DNA of 5,476 nt, from assembly GCA_964654605.1 (NCBI GenBank), contig CAZZLW010000083.1:1-5476 (forward strand), read 5' to 3'. Numbering within the stretch: the first letter of the stretch is position 1; the number at the start of each line of letters is the position of its first letter. Both the position numbers and the translations under genes were made by a program. The stretch comes from Raineya sp964654605. Its GTDB lineage: Bacteria > Bacteroidota > Bacteroidia > Cytophagales > Thermonemataceae. Positions 1 through 5,476 of the stretch are shown in pieces. The notes under the pieces are model-generated. The model had not been told where the DNA came from, did not search any database, and saw nothing but the letters and a program-made list of their open reading frames with translations.

Positions 1-43
1 AAACTTCCTACTTGTAAATGTGGTATTATATACCTTTTTATAT

Positions 44-51
44 TATCTTTG
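44..51 (+). promoter_or_regulatory. Possible Bacteroidetes -7 promoter element for the radical SAM gene
   Basis: The bases TATCTTTG match the Bacteroidetes primary sigma -7 consensus TAnnTTTG. About 20 bases upstream, TGTG at 20-23 is a one-mismatch match to the -33 TTTG element, so the -33 half is weak. A start a few bases downstream would leave a leader of roughly 115 nt before the GTG at 172. The rest of 1-171 is AT-rich and shows no supported gene. A chance match is quite possible in DNA this AT-rich. Confidence 0.35.
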
Positions 52-171
52 CTTAAGATTTCCATGAAAAGTAATATTTTAGTTTCAGCACCTAAATATA
101 CAACTTTCATTGGAAATCTTTTTCAATCCTAAACAACTTCACTTTGAAAAGTGCCTTAATTTACAAAAGAA

Positions 172-1194
172 GTGGTGTTTTTTGCTCAAAAACTTTGGAA
201 AAAGTTATTATTGCTCGCAAGCCCAAATCTTTCAACTTGGTGGCAAAGCAAACATTTGCGTTTGGAGGCAAGTAGCAAATGCCAACTCAAATGCCCTTTG
301 TGCCTTACAGGTACGCATTATCATCGCAAACATTCCGCTATTGGTTGGGGGCATTTGAGTTTGGAGCATTTCAAGGTGTTTTTAAGCAAAAATCCTCAAA
401 TTAGAAGCATAGAACTCTCTAATTACGGCGAACTCTTTCTGCACCCTCATATAGAAGAAATTTTGCGAATTGCTTACGAGAAAAATATCAGACTTACCGC
501 TCTGAATGGAGCAAATCTCAATCATTTGCCCGATAGCACTGCCGAAGCTCTTGTGAAATATAGTTTTGAGAAAATCAAAGTTTCCATAGACGGAGCAAGC
601 GAAGAAAGTTATCAAATTTATCGTAAGGGGGGCAATTTTCAGAGGGTTTTGGAAAATATCCGAAAAATCAACTTTTACAAAGAAAAGTATCAAAGTGCTT
701 ATCCCAAACTGAAATGGCAGTTTATTGTTTTTGGGCACAACGAGCACGAAATAGAAAAAGCCCGAAGTCTTGCCCAAGAGCTAAAAATGGGCTTTAAGCT
801 AAAATTTAATTATTCACCTAAAAAATTTCCTATTCGCAATGCCGAGTATATCGCCCAAGCAATGGGAGCAAGCACTATTACGGAATTTGAAGCAAAAAAT
901 CAACAATTATATTCTCCTGCTTGCTTTCAGTTATGGTCTGCTCCGCAAATCAATTGGGACGGCAAACTTTTAGGCTGTTGTGTCAATCATTTTGGCGACT
1001 TTGGCAATATTTTTCAGCAAAGTTTGGAAACTTTGTTGCAGTCGGAAAAATATGTGTATGCAAAAAAGATGCTTTTAGGTGAAGTTCCTGCCCGTGCTGA
1101 TATACCTTGTGTGCAGTGCAATCGTTACAAAAAGGTCTTGCAGATACCCTTTCGGAAGCAGTTGGAAAAGCATCTCAAAGCACTGCAATTTTAG
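172..1194 (+). CDS. Radical SAM / SPASM domain protein, substrate unknown
   Basis: A 340-residue cytoplasmic radical SAM enzyme. The CxxxCxxC motif that ligates the SAM-binding 4Fe-4S cluster is C37, C41, C44, in KCQLKCPLCLTG; the position before the last Cys is Leu rather than the often seen aromatic. NYGELFLHP (about 84-92) fits the GE motif of the family, and SIDGAS with YRKGG (about 138-154) is typical of radical SAM/SPASM proteins. A C-terminal SPASM-like auxiliary-cluster region has C251, C269, C270, C313 and C316 (GCC and PCVQC). Family members modify peptides or proteins or do other radical chemistry; nothing here identifies the substrate, and no clear precursor peptide lies nearby. 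The start is GTG at 172 (GTG also at 175). The frame is closed upstream by TAA at 157-159 and no ATG lies between, with a purine-rich AAAAGAAG just before. The 36 residues ahead of the first Cys are a normal length. The 3' end overlaps porZ by 20 bp, tail to tail. Confidence 0.9.
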   Translation: MVFFAQKLWKKLLLLASPNLSTWWQSKHLRLEASSKCQLKCPLCLTGTHYHRKHSAIGWGHLSLEHFKVFLSKNPQIRSIELSNYGELFLHPHIEEILRIAYEKNIRLTALNGANLNHLPDSTAEALVKYSFEKIKVSIDGASEESYQIYRKGGNFQRVLENIRKINFYKEKYQSAYPKLKWQFIVFGHNEHEIEKARSLAQELKMGFKLKFNYSPKKFPIRNAEYIAQAMGASTITEFEAKNQQLYSPACFQLWSAPQINWDGKLLGCCVNHFGDFGNIFQQSLETLLQSEKYVYAKKMLLGEVPARADIPCVQCNRYKKVLQIPFRKQLEKHLKALQF

Positions 1195-3439
1195 CCACTT
1201 CGCCTGCCTCGCCTTCGGCATTTACAGAAAAGACCAAATAAATGCCTGGTGCGGCACGCCTGCCGTTGTAATCTCTCACGTTCCAAGTAGCTGTACCACC
1301 TTTGGCATTGGTCTGATAAATGAGCGTACCTGATACATCAGTGATTTTAACTTCTGCATTTTCGGCAAGTCCTTCAATGCCCACAAGCCCTGAAAAATCG
1401 GGTTTTACGGGGTTAGGGAAAACCTTTACTTTTCCCAAATTTTCGGAAGCTCGTGTTACCCCTTCGCGGTAAGAACACAATCCCTGATTGGTAGTAATGA
1501 AAACTTCGCCGTTTTTGTCGTTTATGCTTATGTGGCGAATTTGATTGGAAATGAGAGGGCTATTCTCGGCGGTAAAATGAGCTAAAAGGTTGCTTACGGT
1601 AGCATCAAAAAGATACACGCCATTGTTGCGAGTGCCAAACCATTTCCGATTAGCCCCATCTATGGCAATAGCGGTTACGGCAATACTTTCCAGTAGTTGC
1701 CTGCGTTCAAAAATAGGGAAAGTAACTTCAAAATTACTATTGAAAACGTTTTGAGGGTTGAAAACGGTCATTACACCACTTTCAGAGCCGAGCCAAATTA
1801 CGCCGTTGCGGTCAATGGCAATGGAAAGAATATTAGGATTAGTAAGTTTGCCATTGGTAGGCGTAAGATGTTTATTTTGCCCGCCTTCGGTATCGCATAC
1901 CCATACGCCTGTGGCGGCAGGCGTAGGCGAAAGCCTTATCCATTTATAGCCTCTAAAATCTATCACAATTTCTTCGGGAAAGCGGGTTGCTGTATTGAAG
2001 CCGAAACTTTGCCAAGTACCATTGGCTCTGCGGCAAAGCAAAGAGTTGTTTGCTCCGTATCTGCCTGCCCACAGATTGCCCTGGTTATCGGTAGCCAAAG
2101 CTGAAATTCTAACATCACTTGCTCCAAAAAAAGGCGTATTAGGGGTAGTTTCATCAACAACATTGAAAGTTCCTGTTTCTGTATTTTGCTCAATAATGCC
2201 ATTTCCAAAAGAGCCTATGCTCAAAATTTTTTGAGAAGCATTGTAAGTGGCACAATTCAAATCAAAGGCAAAGGGCATAGGCAAAGTGTTGGATAAATTC
2301 TGAAAATGGTAGCTTTGCCAAAAACCTTCGGAAAAAATATCAAAGCCATCAGTATTGTTCAGATTGGCATAACTGCTGTTGTAACCACCCGAAAGAGCCA
2401 AAATTTTTTCTGCAAAATAAAGGCTTTTCCAGTTTCTTATGCTAAAAGTACCATTAGGGCTATAAGATTTGAAACTCCCTTCCCAATCAGAAAGCAATCC
2501 GTTGATAGCATCAGCTACCCAAAGACGATTGTTTATTTTCTGAATAGCATTTATTTTTTGAAAGATTGGATTAGATAAATTGCCCGCTATCCCTGCCGAA
2601 TTGAGCCAAATTACTTGGCTATTTTGTGATACAGCGAGTTGGTTATCAATATTTTGTAAGTTGTTGTAGCCATTGATAGGCATACCTGCTACTACTTGCC
2701 AAGTAGTGGGGCTAATGAGCTTGTATAAGCCAAAACCTTCTAATGAGGCATATAGTACATTATGCGAAAAGGCAATATTTTGCACGGCTACATTAGCGGG
2801 CAAACCGCTCCCCATTCCGAAAAATTGCCAATTATTAAAATCTTGTAAATTGGCAGAAACACTTGCAAAGCGTACCCCTTGGGGAGTAGCTAAGTAGAAA
2901 CGCAAGCCATCGGAAGCAATGGCATTTACAGCTAAATTATTGCCACCTGTACCTAAATTTCGCCAAGTTTCACGGATTTCGTTTTTTTCTAAATCTACTA
3001 CTATTACACCAAAATTGGTTGCCAAATACGCCCAACTTCCTTGCAGGAAAATATGATTGATATTTTTTAGATTTTCGGCAATAATCGTAGAATTGCGAAT
3101 AGCAGATAAATTGATGATATTTTTGCCCGAAATTATATCTATGTTTCCATTGAAATAACCAATGATAACTTTTTGGTAGCCAGTGGAGTAGGCTATTTGA
3201 GAGGCTTGTGCCTCTGCCAGTCCGTTGTTTTTGGAAAGAATTTGCGTAGAGTTATCCTCCAAATCATACACAAAAATCCCTGATTGAGCCACTGCATAGA
3301 CTTTGCTTTCGCTTGCCGCCAAAGATTTTACAGAACGATAAGGTAAATGCACCCGCCACGTACCCAAAGGGATATTTTCTTGGGCAAAAGCATAGCTGAA
3401 AACTTGAAAAAGTAGGTAAAAAATTGTAATTTTTTTCAT
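1175..3439 (-). CDS. porZ: PorZ, type IX secretion attachment-complex protein
   Basis: Surface component of the type IX secretion system. In Porphyromonas gingivalis PorZ works with PorU, PorV and PorQ in the outer-membrane attachment complex and delivers anionic LPS to the PorU sortase. With the start chosen here the protein has 754 residues, close to the roughly 780 of that homologue. A signal peptide is clear: MKK, a hydrophobic stretch, then AFA/Q, with cleavage likely after residue 19. The mature N-terminus (GTWRVHLPYRSVKSLA) is typical of PorZ. Beta-propeller blades follow, for example YAVAQSGIFVYD (about 48-59), LWVADAINGLL (306-316), NLWAGRYG (455-462), IWLGSESGV (548-556) and RKWFGTRNNGVYLFD (598-612). 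A C-terminal sorting-type domain spans about 667-754, beginning VKVFPNPV and including APGIYLVF. The frame stays open for 15 residues further upstream, inside lptB, but only the ATG at 3439 places the signal peptide at the N-terminus; ATG 3448 is the next alternative. It is probably co-transcribed with lptB. The generic alternative name is two-component-regulator-propeller protein. Confidence 0.88.
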   Translation of the reverse strand: MKKITIFYLLFQVFSYAFAQENIPLGTWRVHLPYRSVKSLAASESKVYAVAQSGIFVYDLEDNSTQILSKNNGLAEAQASQIAYSTGYQKVIIGYFNGNIDIISGKNIINLSAIRNSTIIAENLKNINHIFLQGSWAYLATNFGVIVVDLEKNEIRETWRNLGTGGNNLAVNAIASDGLRFYLATPQGVRFASVSANLQDFNNWQFFGMGSGLPANVAVQNIAFSHNVLYASLEGFGLYKLISPTTWQVVAGMPINGYNNLQNIDNQLAVSQNSQVIWLNSAGIAGNLSNPIFQKINAIQKINNRLWVADAINGLLSDWEGSFKSYSPNGTFSIRNWKSLYFAEKILALSGGYNSSYANLNNTDGFDIFSEGFWQSYHFQNLSNTLPMPFAFDLNCATYNASQKILSIGSFGNGIIEQNTETGTFNVVDETTPNTPFFGASDVRISALATDNQGNLWAGRYGANNSLLCRRANGTWQSFGFNTATRFPEEIVIDFRGYKWIRLSPTPAATGVWVCDTEGGQNKHLTPTNGKLTNPNILSIAIDRNGVIWLGSESGVMTVFNPQNVFNSNFEVTFPIFERRQLLESIAVTAIAIDGANRKWFGTRNNGVYLFDATVSNLLAHFTAENSPLISNQIRHISINDKNGEVFITTNQGLCSYREGVTRASENLGKVKVFPNPVKPDFSGLVGIEGLAENAEVKITDVSGTLIYQTNAKGGTATWNVRDYNGRRAAPGIYLVFSVNAEGEAGEVAKIAVL

Positions 3440-3448
3440 TTCAAACAT
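3437..3448 (-). other. lptB stop / porZ start overlap (translational coupling site)
   Basis: Read on the minus strand this is ATGTTTGAAATG. It contains an upstream ATG in the porZ frame (3448-3446), the lptB TGA stop (3443-3441), and the preferred porZ ATG (3439-3437) one base after that stop. Whichever ATG is used, the start sits within 10 bases of the stop, the arrangement expected for re-initiation by terminating ribosomes. No strong Shine-Dalgarno sequence is seen beyond the A-rich AAAAGAAAAAGA in the lptB end, which is normal for Bacteroidetes. Confidence 0.7.
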
Positions 3449-4181
3449 CAAATCTTTTTCTTTTGAACTCGTACAATTCGCCAAGATATTTGGCTCTTAC
3501 TTCTTTATCATTTACCAAATCCTCAGGCACGCCCTCTTTGAATACTTTGCCCGCACTCATTACATACACCCAATCGGTGATAGAAAGGGTTTCATCGGCA
3601 TTGTGGTCGGTGATAAGCACTCCTAAATTTTTGAATTTGAGTTTATAGACAATTTTTTGAATTTCCTCCACTGCCAGCGGATCTACCCCTGCAAAAGGCT
3701 CATCAAGCAAGATGAATTTGGGGTTAGTAGCCAAAGCTCTTGCGATTTCGGTGCGTCTGCGTTCTCCTCCTGAAAGCACTTTCCCCATACTTTTTCTGAC
3801 GTGAGTAAGGTTAAATTCTTCCAAAAGGGCTTCGGTGCGTTCTTTTTGCTCTTGTTTGGAAAGTTTGGTCATTTCCAAAACGGCTTTGATGTTGTCTTCT
3901 ACACTCAAATTTCTGAAAACTGAAGCCTCTTGTGCCAAGTAACCCAAGCCCATTCTTGCTCTTTTGAACATCGGCAGTTGGGTGATATCTTCATTATCTA
4001 CAAAAATTTTGCCTTCATCGGGCTTTACAAGCCCTACGGTCATATAGAAAGTGGTGGTTTTTCCTGCTCCGTTGTGTCCTAAAAGCCCGACAATCTTTCC
4101 TTGCTCTACCTGAATAGAAACATTATTTACTACATAACGCTTGCCGTATTTCTTGATTAAATTTTCTGCTCGTAATTGCAT
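3441..4181 (-). CDS. lptB: LptB, ATPase of the LPS export ABC transporter
   Basis: Cytoplasmic ATPase that, with the membrane subunits LptF and LptG (not in this window), extracts LPS from the inner membrane and drives it along the Lpt bridge to the outer membrane. The 246 residues are the usual length for LptB. Motifs in this numbering are Walker A GHNGAGKTT (35-43; His replaces the usual Pro), Q-loop Q84 in YLAQEASVFR, ABC signature LSGGERRR (136-143), Walker B FILLDEP with D160 and E161, D-loop GVDP (165-168) and H-loop H193 in ITDHN. YLAQEASVFR and LSGGERRRTEIARAL are characteristic of LptB as opposed to other ABC ATPases. The ATG at 4181 gives the family-typical start MQLRAENLIKKYG; a TTG at 4202 would add seven residues with no family support. 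The gene lies 53 bases after an Rpn-family gene and runs directly into porZ, so it is probably the first gene of an lptB-porZ pair, although read-through from upstream is possible. Confidence 0.95.
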   Translation of the reverse strand: MQLRAENLIKKYGKRYVVNNVSIQVEQGKIVGLLGHNGAGKTTTFYMTVGLVKPDEGKIFVDNEDITQLPMFKRARMGLGYLAQEASVFRNLSVEDNIKAVLEMTKLSKQEQKERTEALLEEFNLTHVRKSMGKVLSGGERRRTEIARALATNPKFILLDEPFAGVDPLAVEEIQKIVYKLKFKNLGVLITDHNADETLSITDWVYVMSAGKVFKEGVPEDLVNDKEVRAKYLGELYEFKRKRFDV

Positions 4182-4234
4182 AGTTGAAGTTCCAATATTC
4201 AAGGTTAGTGTTTCAGATTGCTAACAAGCAAAAT

Positions 4235-5125
4235 TTATTCCATACTTTTTCTGATGTTTTCAATATCCTCTGCCTTCAATCCTGTAATTTCAGCAATGGT
4301 TTGATTATCCAAACCTTTTCTGATGGCACTTTTTGCAATTTCTATTTTCTCACTTATCCTAATCTGATTTTCCATTTGCTTGGCTTTCTCTTCTGCTTCC
4401 AATTTAGCATTCATTGCTTCGCTGGCTTTCCAATGCAAATAGTCCAAATAGCGGTTGTAGCTGTACTGATTTTCTTTATCCAAACGCATAATATCCAAGG
4501 CTTCTCTTGCCTCTTTCAAACCTTTTGCCCGAAATTCGTCTTTCACTTCGCTGTTTTTCAGGAAATAAATCCACTCATCAAGGGTATCTTTCGCTACATC
4601 ATTGAACTGATTGACTTTGATGAGGTCATATTCAGGAAAAATATCGGAAACCAAAGTTTTGGCAAAGGTATTTTTCTGCTTTTCAGAAAGTTGCAGGGTA
4701 TCGTTGAAATGCAAACCTTGAAAAGTAGTAGTGCCTTTGTAGATGTAATCTTGCCCTTGCCCTAAGTCAAAATAGACAATATTTATGGAAATAACTTTTT
4801 TAACTTCTGAGTAGGCTTGTCCCAAACGCAAATGCTCGGCAACGGCTTTGCTTGTGCCATAGACCATTCGGTGGAAATAGTCAATTTCGTAGGTATTCTG
4901 AATTTCAATGATAATGAGTTCGTTTTTAGAGTTTTCGGTGAGAATATCTACTCGGTTGTATTTATCTTCCCAACTTTCTTGATTACCCTCACTTTCTAAA
5001 ATCTCTTTGATTTTGATGTCTTCAAACAAAAGTTCGGACAAAAACCCTTCCAACACAACAAAATTAGCCTTGTTGCGTAGCAAGCATTTAATTGCCCAAT
5101 CAAAACGGATTAACTTTTTGCTCAT
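4235..5125 (-). CDS. Rpn family PD-(D/E)XK nuclease / putative transposase
   Basis: Complete 296-residue member of the Rpn (recombination-promoting nuclease, PDDEXK_2) family, often annotated as a putative transposase. The core is recognisable: LEGFLSELL (25-33), D60 in NRVDIL, then IEIQ with E74 and Q76, forming the D...ExQ variant of the PD-(D/E)XK site, and a YFHRMVYG block (83-90). The middle contains DEWIYFL (183-189) and a charged segment, KGLKEAREALDIMRLDKE. The C-terminal part is helical and probably coiled-coil (about 234-262), followed by a small helix-turn-helix-like unit, AIRKGLDNQTIAEITGL (267-283). E. coli relatives cut DNA, promote recombination and have been linked to phage defence; the role in Bacteroidetes is not established. 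The ATG at 5125 overlaps the stop of the upstream paralogue (ATGA), so coupled translation is likely. No inverted-repeat ends mark it as a self-mobile element. Confidence 0.88.
   Translation of the reverse strand: MSKKLIRFDWAIKCLLRNKANFVVLEGFLSELLFEDIKIKEILESEGNQESWEDKYNRVDILTENSKNELIIIEIQNTYEIDYFHRMVYGTSKAVAEHLRLGQAYSEVKKVISINIVYFDLGQGQDYIYKGTTTFQGLHFNDTLQLSEKQKNTFAKTLVSDIFPEYDLIKVNQFNDVAKDTLDEWIYFLKNSEVKDEFRAKGLKEAREALDIMRLDKENQYSYNRYLDYLHWKASEAMNAKLEAEEKAKQMENQIRISEKIEIAKSAIRKGLDNQTIAEITGLKAEDIENIRKSME
4385..4592 (-). repeat. Direct repeat copy 1, inside the complete Rpn gene
   Basis: This 208-base segment aligns without gaps to 5269-5476 at a constant offset of 884 bases. By eye there are 13 differences, about 94% identity, and 4452-4528 (77 bases) is identical. 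It covers the last part of the conserved Rpn body up to the EAEEK residues. Similarity stops abruptly at the 4385 end. The other end is set only by the edge of the window, so the repeat is probably longer. Confidence 0.9.
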
Positions 5126-5476
5126 TTGTTTTGTCTTAATTGTTCTATTTCTGCAAGGGAAAGACTTGTAGCTTGTGCAATAGCTTCATTTGTCAGACCT
5201 AAAACTATCAAATTTTTGGCAATTTCTATTGCCTTATCCATTTTAGCCTTCATCTCTACATTTTTTATTTTCTCCTCCGCTTCCAACTTGGTATTCATTG
5301 CTTCACTGGCTTTCCAGTGCAAGTAGTCCAGATATCGGTTGTAGCTGTACTGATTTTCTTTATCCAAACGCATAATATCCAAGGCTTCTCTTGCCTCTTT
5401 CAAACCTTTTGCACGAAATTCATCTTTCACTTCGCTGTTTTTCAGAAAATAAATCCACTCATCAAGGGTATCTTTC
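5122..5476 (-). CDS. Rpn family PD-(D/E)XK nuclease paralogue, N-terminus outside window
   Basis: Only the C-terminal 117 residues and the TGA stop (5124-5122) are visible; the frame is open at the window edge, starting KDTLDEWIYFLKNSE, and clearly continues upstream. The first 69 residues match residues 179-247 of the next gene with a single difference (Thr for Ala after EAMN). The rest diverges strongly but keeps the same plan: a charged helix, then IEIAKNLIVLGLTNEAIAQA and SLSLAEIEQL, a helix-turn-helix-like unit at the same place as in the paralogue. The nuclease core cannot be seen, so whether this copy is intact is unknown. An internal GTG at 5430 falls mid-domain and is not a credible start. 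It forms a coupled tandem pair with the downstream copy. Confidence 0.85.
   Translation of the reverse strand, partial: KDTLDEWIYFLKNSEVKDEFRAKGLKEAREALDIMRLDKENQYSYNRYLDYLHWKASEAMNTKLEAEEKIKNVEMKAKMDKAIEIAKNLIVLGLTNEAIAQATSLSLAEIEQLRQNK
5269..5476 (-). repeat. Direct repeat copy 2, inside the partial Rpn gene
   Basis: Partner of 4385-4592 in the same orientation and codon register. The perfectly matching core is 5336-5412. It reflects a tandem gene duplication, not a short mobile repeat. The full extent lies beyond position 5476. Confidence 0.9.

Noticed and set aside
110..358. Open frame overlapping the 5' end of the radical SAM gene, considered as its missing N-terminus by frameshift
   Set aside because: It starts at TTG, overlaps the radical SAM motif region in another frame and has no family features. 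The enzyme already has a normal-length N-terminus before its first Cys.
382..777. 131-codon minus-strand open frame inside the radical SAM gene
   Set aside because: It lies opposite the conserved GELFLHP and SIDGAS region and shows no domain, signal or credible start context; it is an antisense shadow.
1252..1265. CGGCA / TGCCG stem as terminator of the radical SAM gene
   Set aside because: The stem is only 5 bp, no T-run follows, and it encodes conserved residues of the PorZ sorting domain.
1697..2104. 135-codon plus-strand open frame opposite porZ
   Set aside because: The composition is that of a reversed coding frame, with no recognisable domain, while the opposite strand encodes clear propeller repeats.
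3440..3484. Longer porZ start adding 15 residues before MKK
   Set aside because: The extension lies within the end of lptB and would put charged residues ahead of a signal peptide that is ideal when started at 3439.
4218..4231. Small inverted repeat TTGCT / AGCAA between the Rpn gene and lptB as a terminator
   Set aside because: The stem is only 5 bp and AT-rich, with no T-run after it on the minus strand.
4222..4240. AAATTTTG on the minus strand as an lptB promoter -7 element
   Set aside because: It has one mismatch to TAnnTTTG and no clear -33 partner; in such AT-rich DNA it is not separable from chance.
4184..4765. 193-codon plus-strand open frame opposite the Rpn gene, rich in Phe, Ile and Leu
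   Set aside because: It looks membrane-like only because reversed Glu/Lys codons read as Phe/Leu. The opposite strand has a clear Rpn protein with mainly synonymous divergence in its duplicate.
4235..5476. Rpn pair as an insertion sequence with terminal repeats
   Set aside because: No inverted ends or target duplication are visible at the left edge, and the right edge is outside the window. The repeated DNA is explained by gene duplication.

Overview
The window looks like chromosomal DNA of a member of the Bacteroidota (Bacteroidetes). The strongest evidence is a PorZ-type protein with a type IX secretion C-terminal sorting domain, since that secretion system is essentially confined to this phylum. 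A TAnnTTTG-type -7 promoter element, AT-rich codon use and an LptB close to the Bacteroidetes type agree. I cannot name a genus from the sequence; a free-living Cytophagales-like relative is a guess.

Layout. Positions 1-171 are AT-rich and hold only a possible promoter. A radical SAM/SPASM protein of unknown substrate lies on the plus strand (172-1194). Everything to its right is on the minus strand and reads leftward: the visible 3' end of one Rpn-family PD-(D/E)XK protein (5122-5476, cut by the window edge), a complete Rpn-family paralogue (4235-5125) whose start overlaps the first gene's stop (ATGA), then lptB (3441-4181), then porZ (1175-3439). The radical SAM gene and porZ converge and their coding ends overlap by 20 bp.

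How the genes may work together. LptB is the cytoplasmic ATPase that powers LPS extraction and transport to the outer membrane. PorZ is a surface component of the type IX attachment complex, shown in Porphyromonas gingivalis to bind anionic LPS and pass it to the PorU sortase. Here porZ starts within a few bases of the lptB stop, so an LPS exporter and an LPS-using secretion component look co-translated. That is the most meaningful functional link in the window.

The two Rpn genes are the most dynamic part. Over 208 aligned bases they differ at 13 positions, and by my reading these change only one amino acid. Immediately downstream, in the C-terminal segment, they diverge sharply. This pattern suggests selection on, or gene conversion of, the body plus exchange or fast evolution of the tail. 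The radical SAM gene has no obvious functional partner here. No RNA genes, CRISPR arrays, insertion-sequence ends or convincing terminators were seen.
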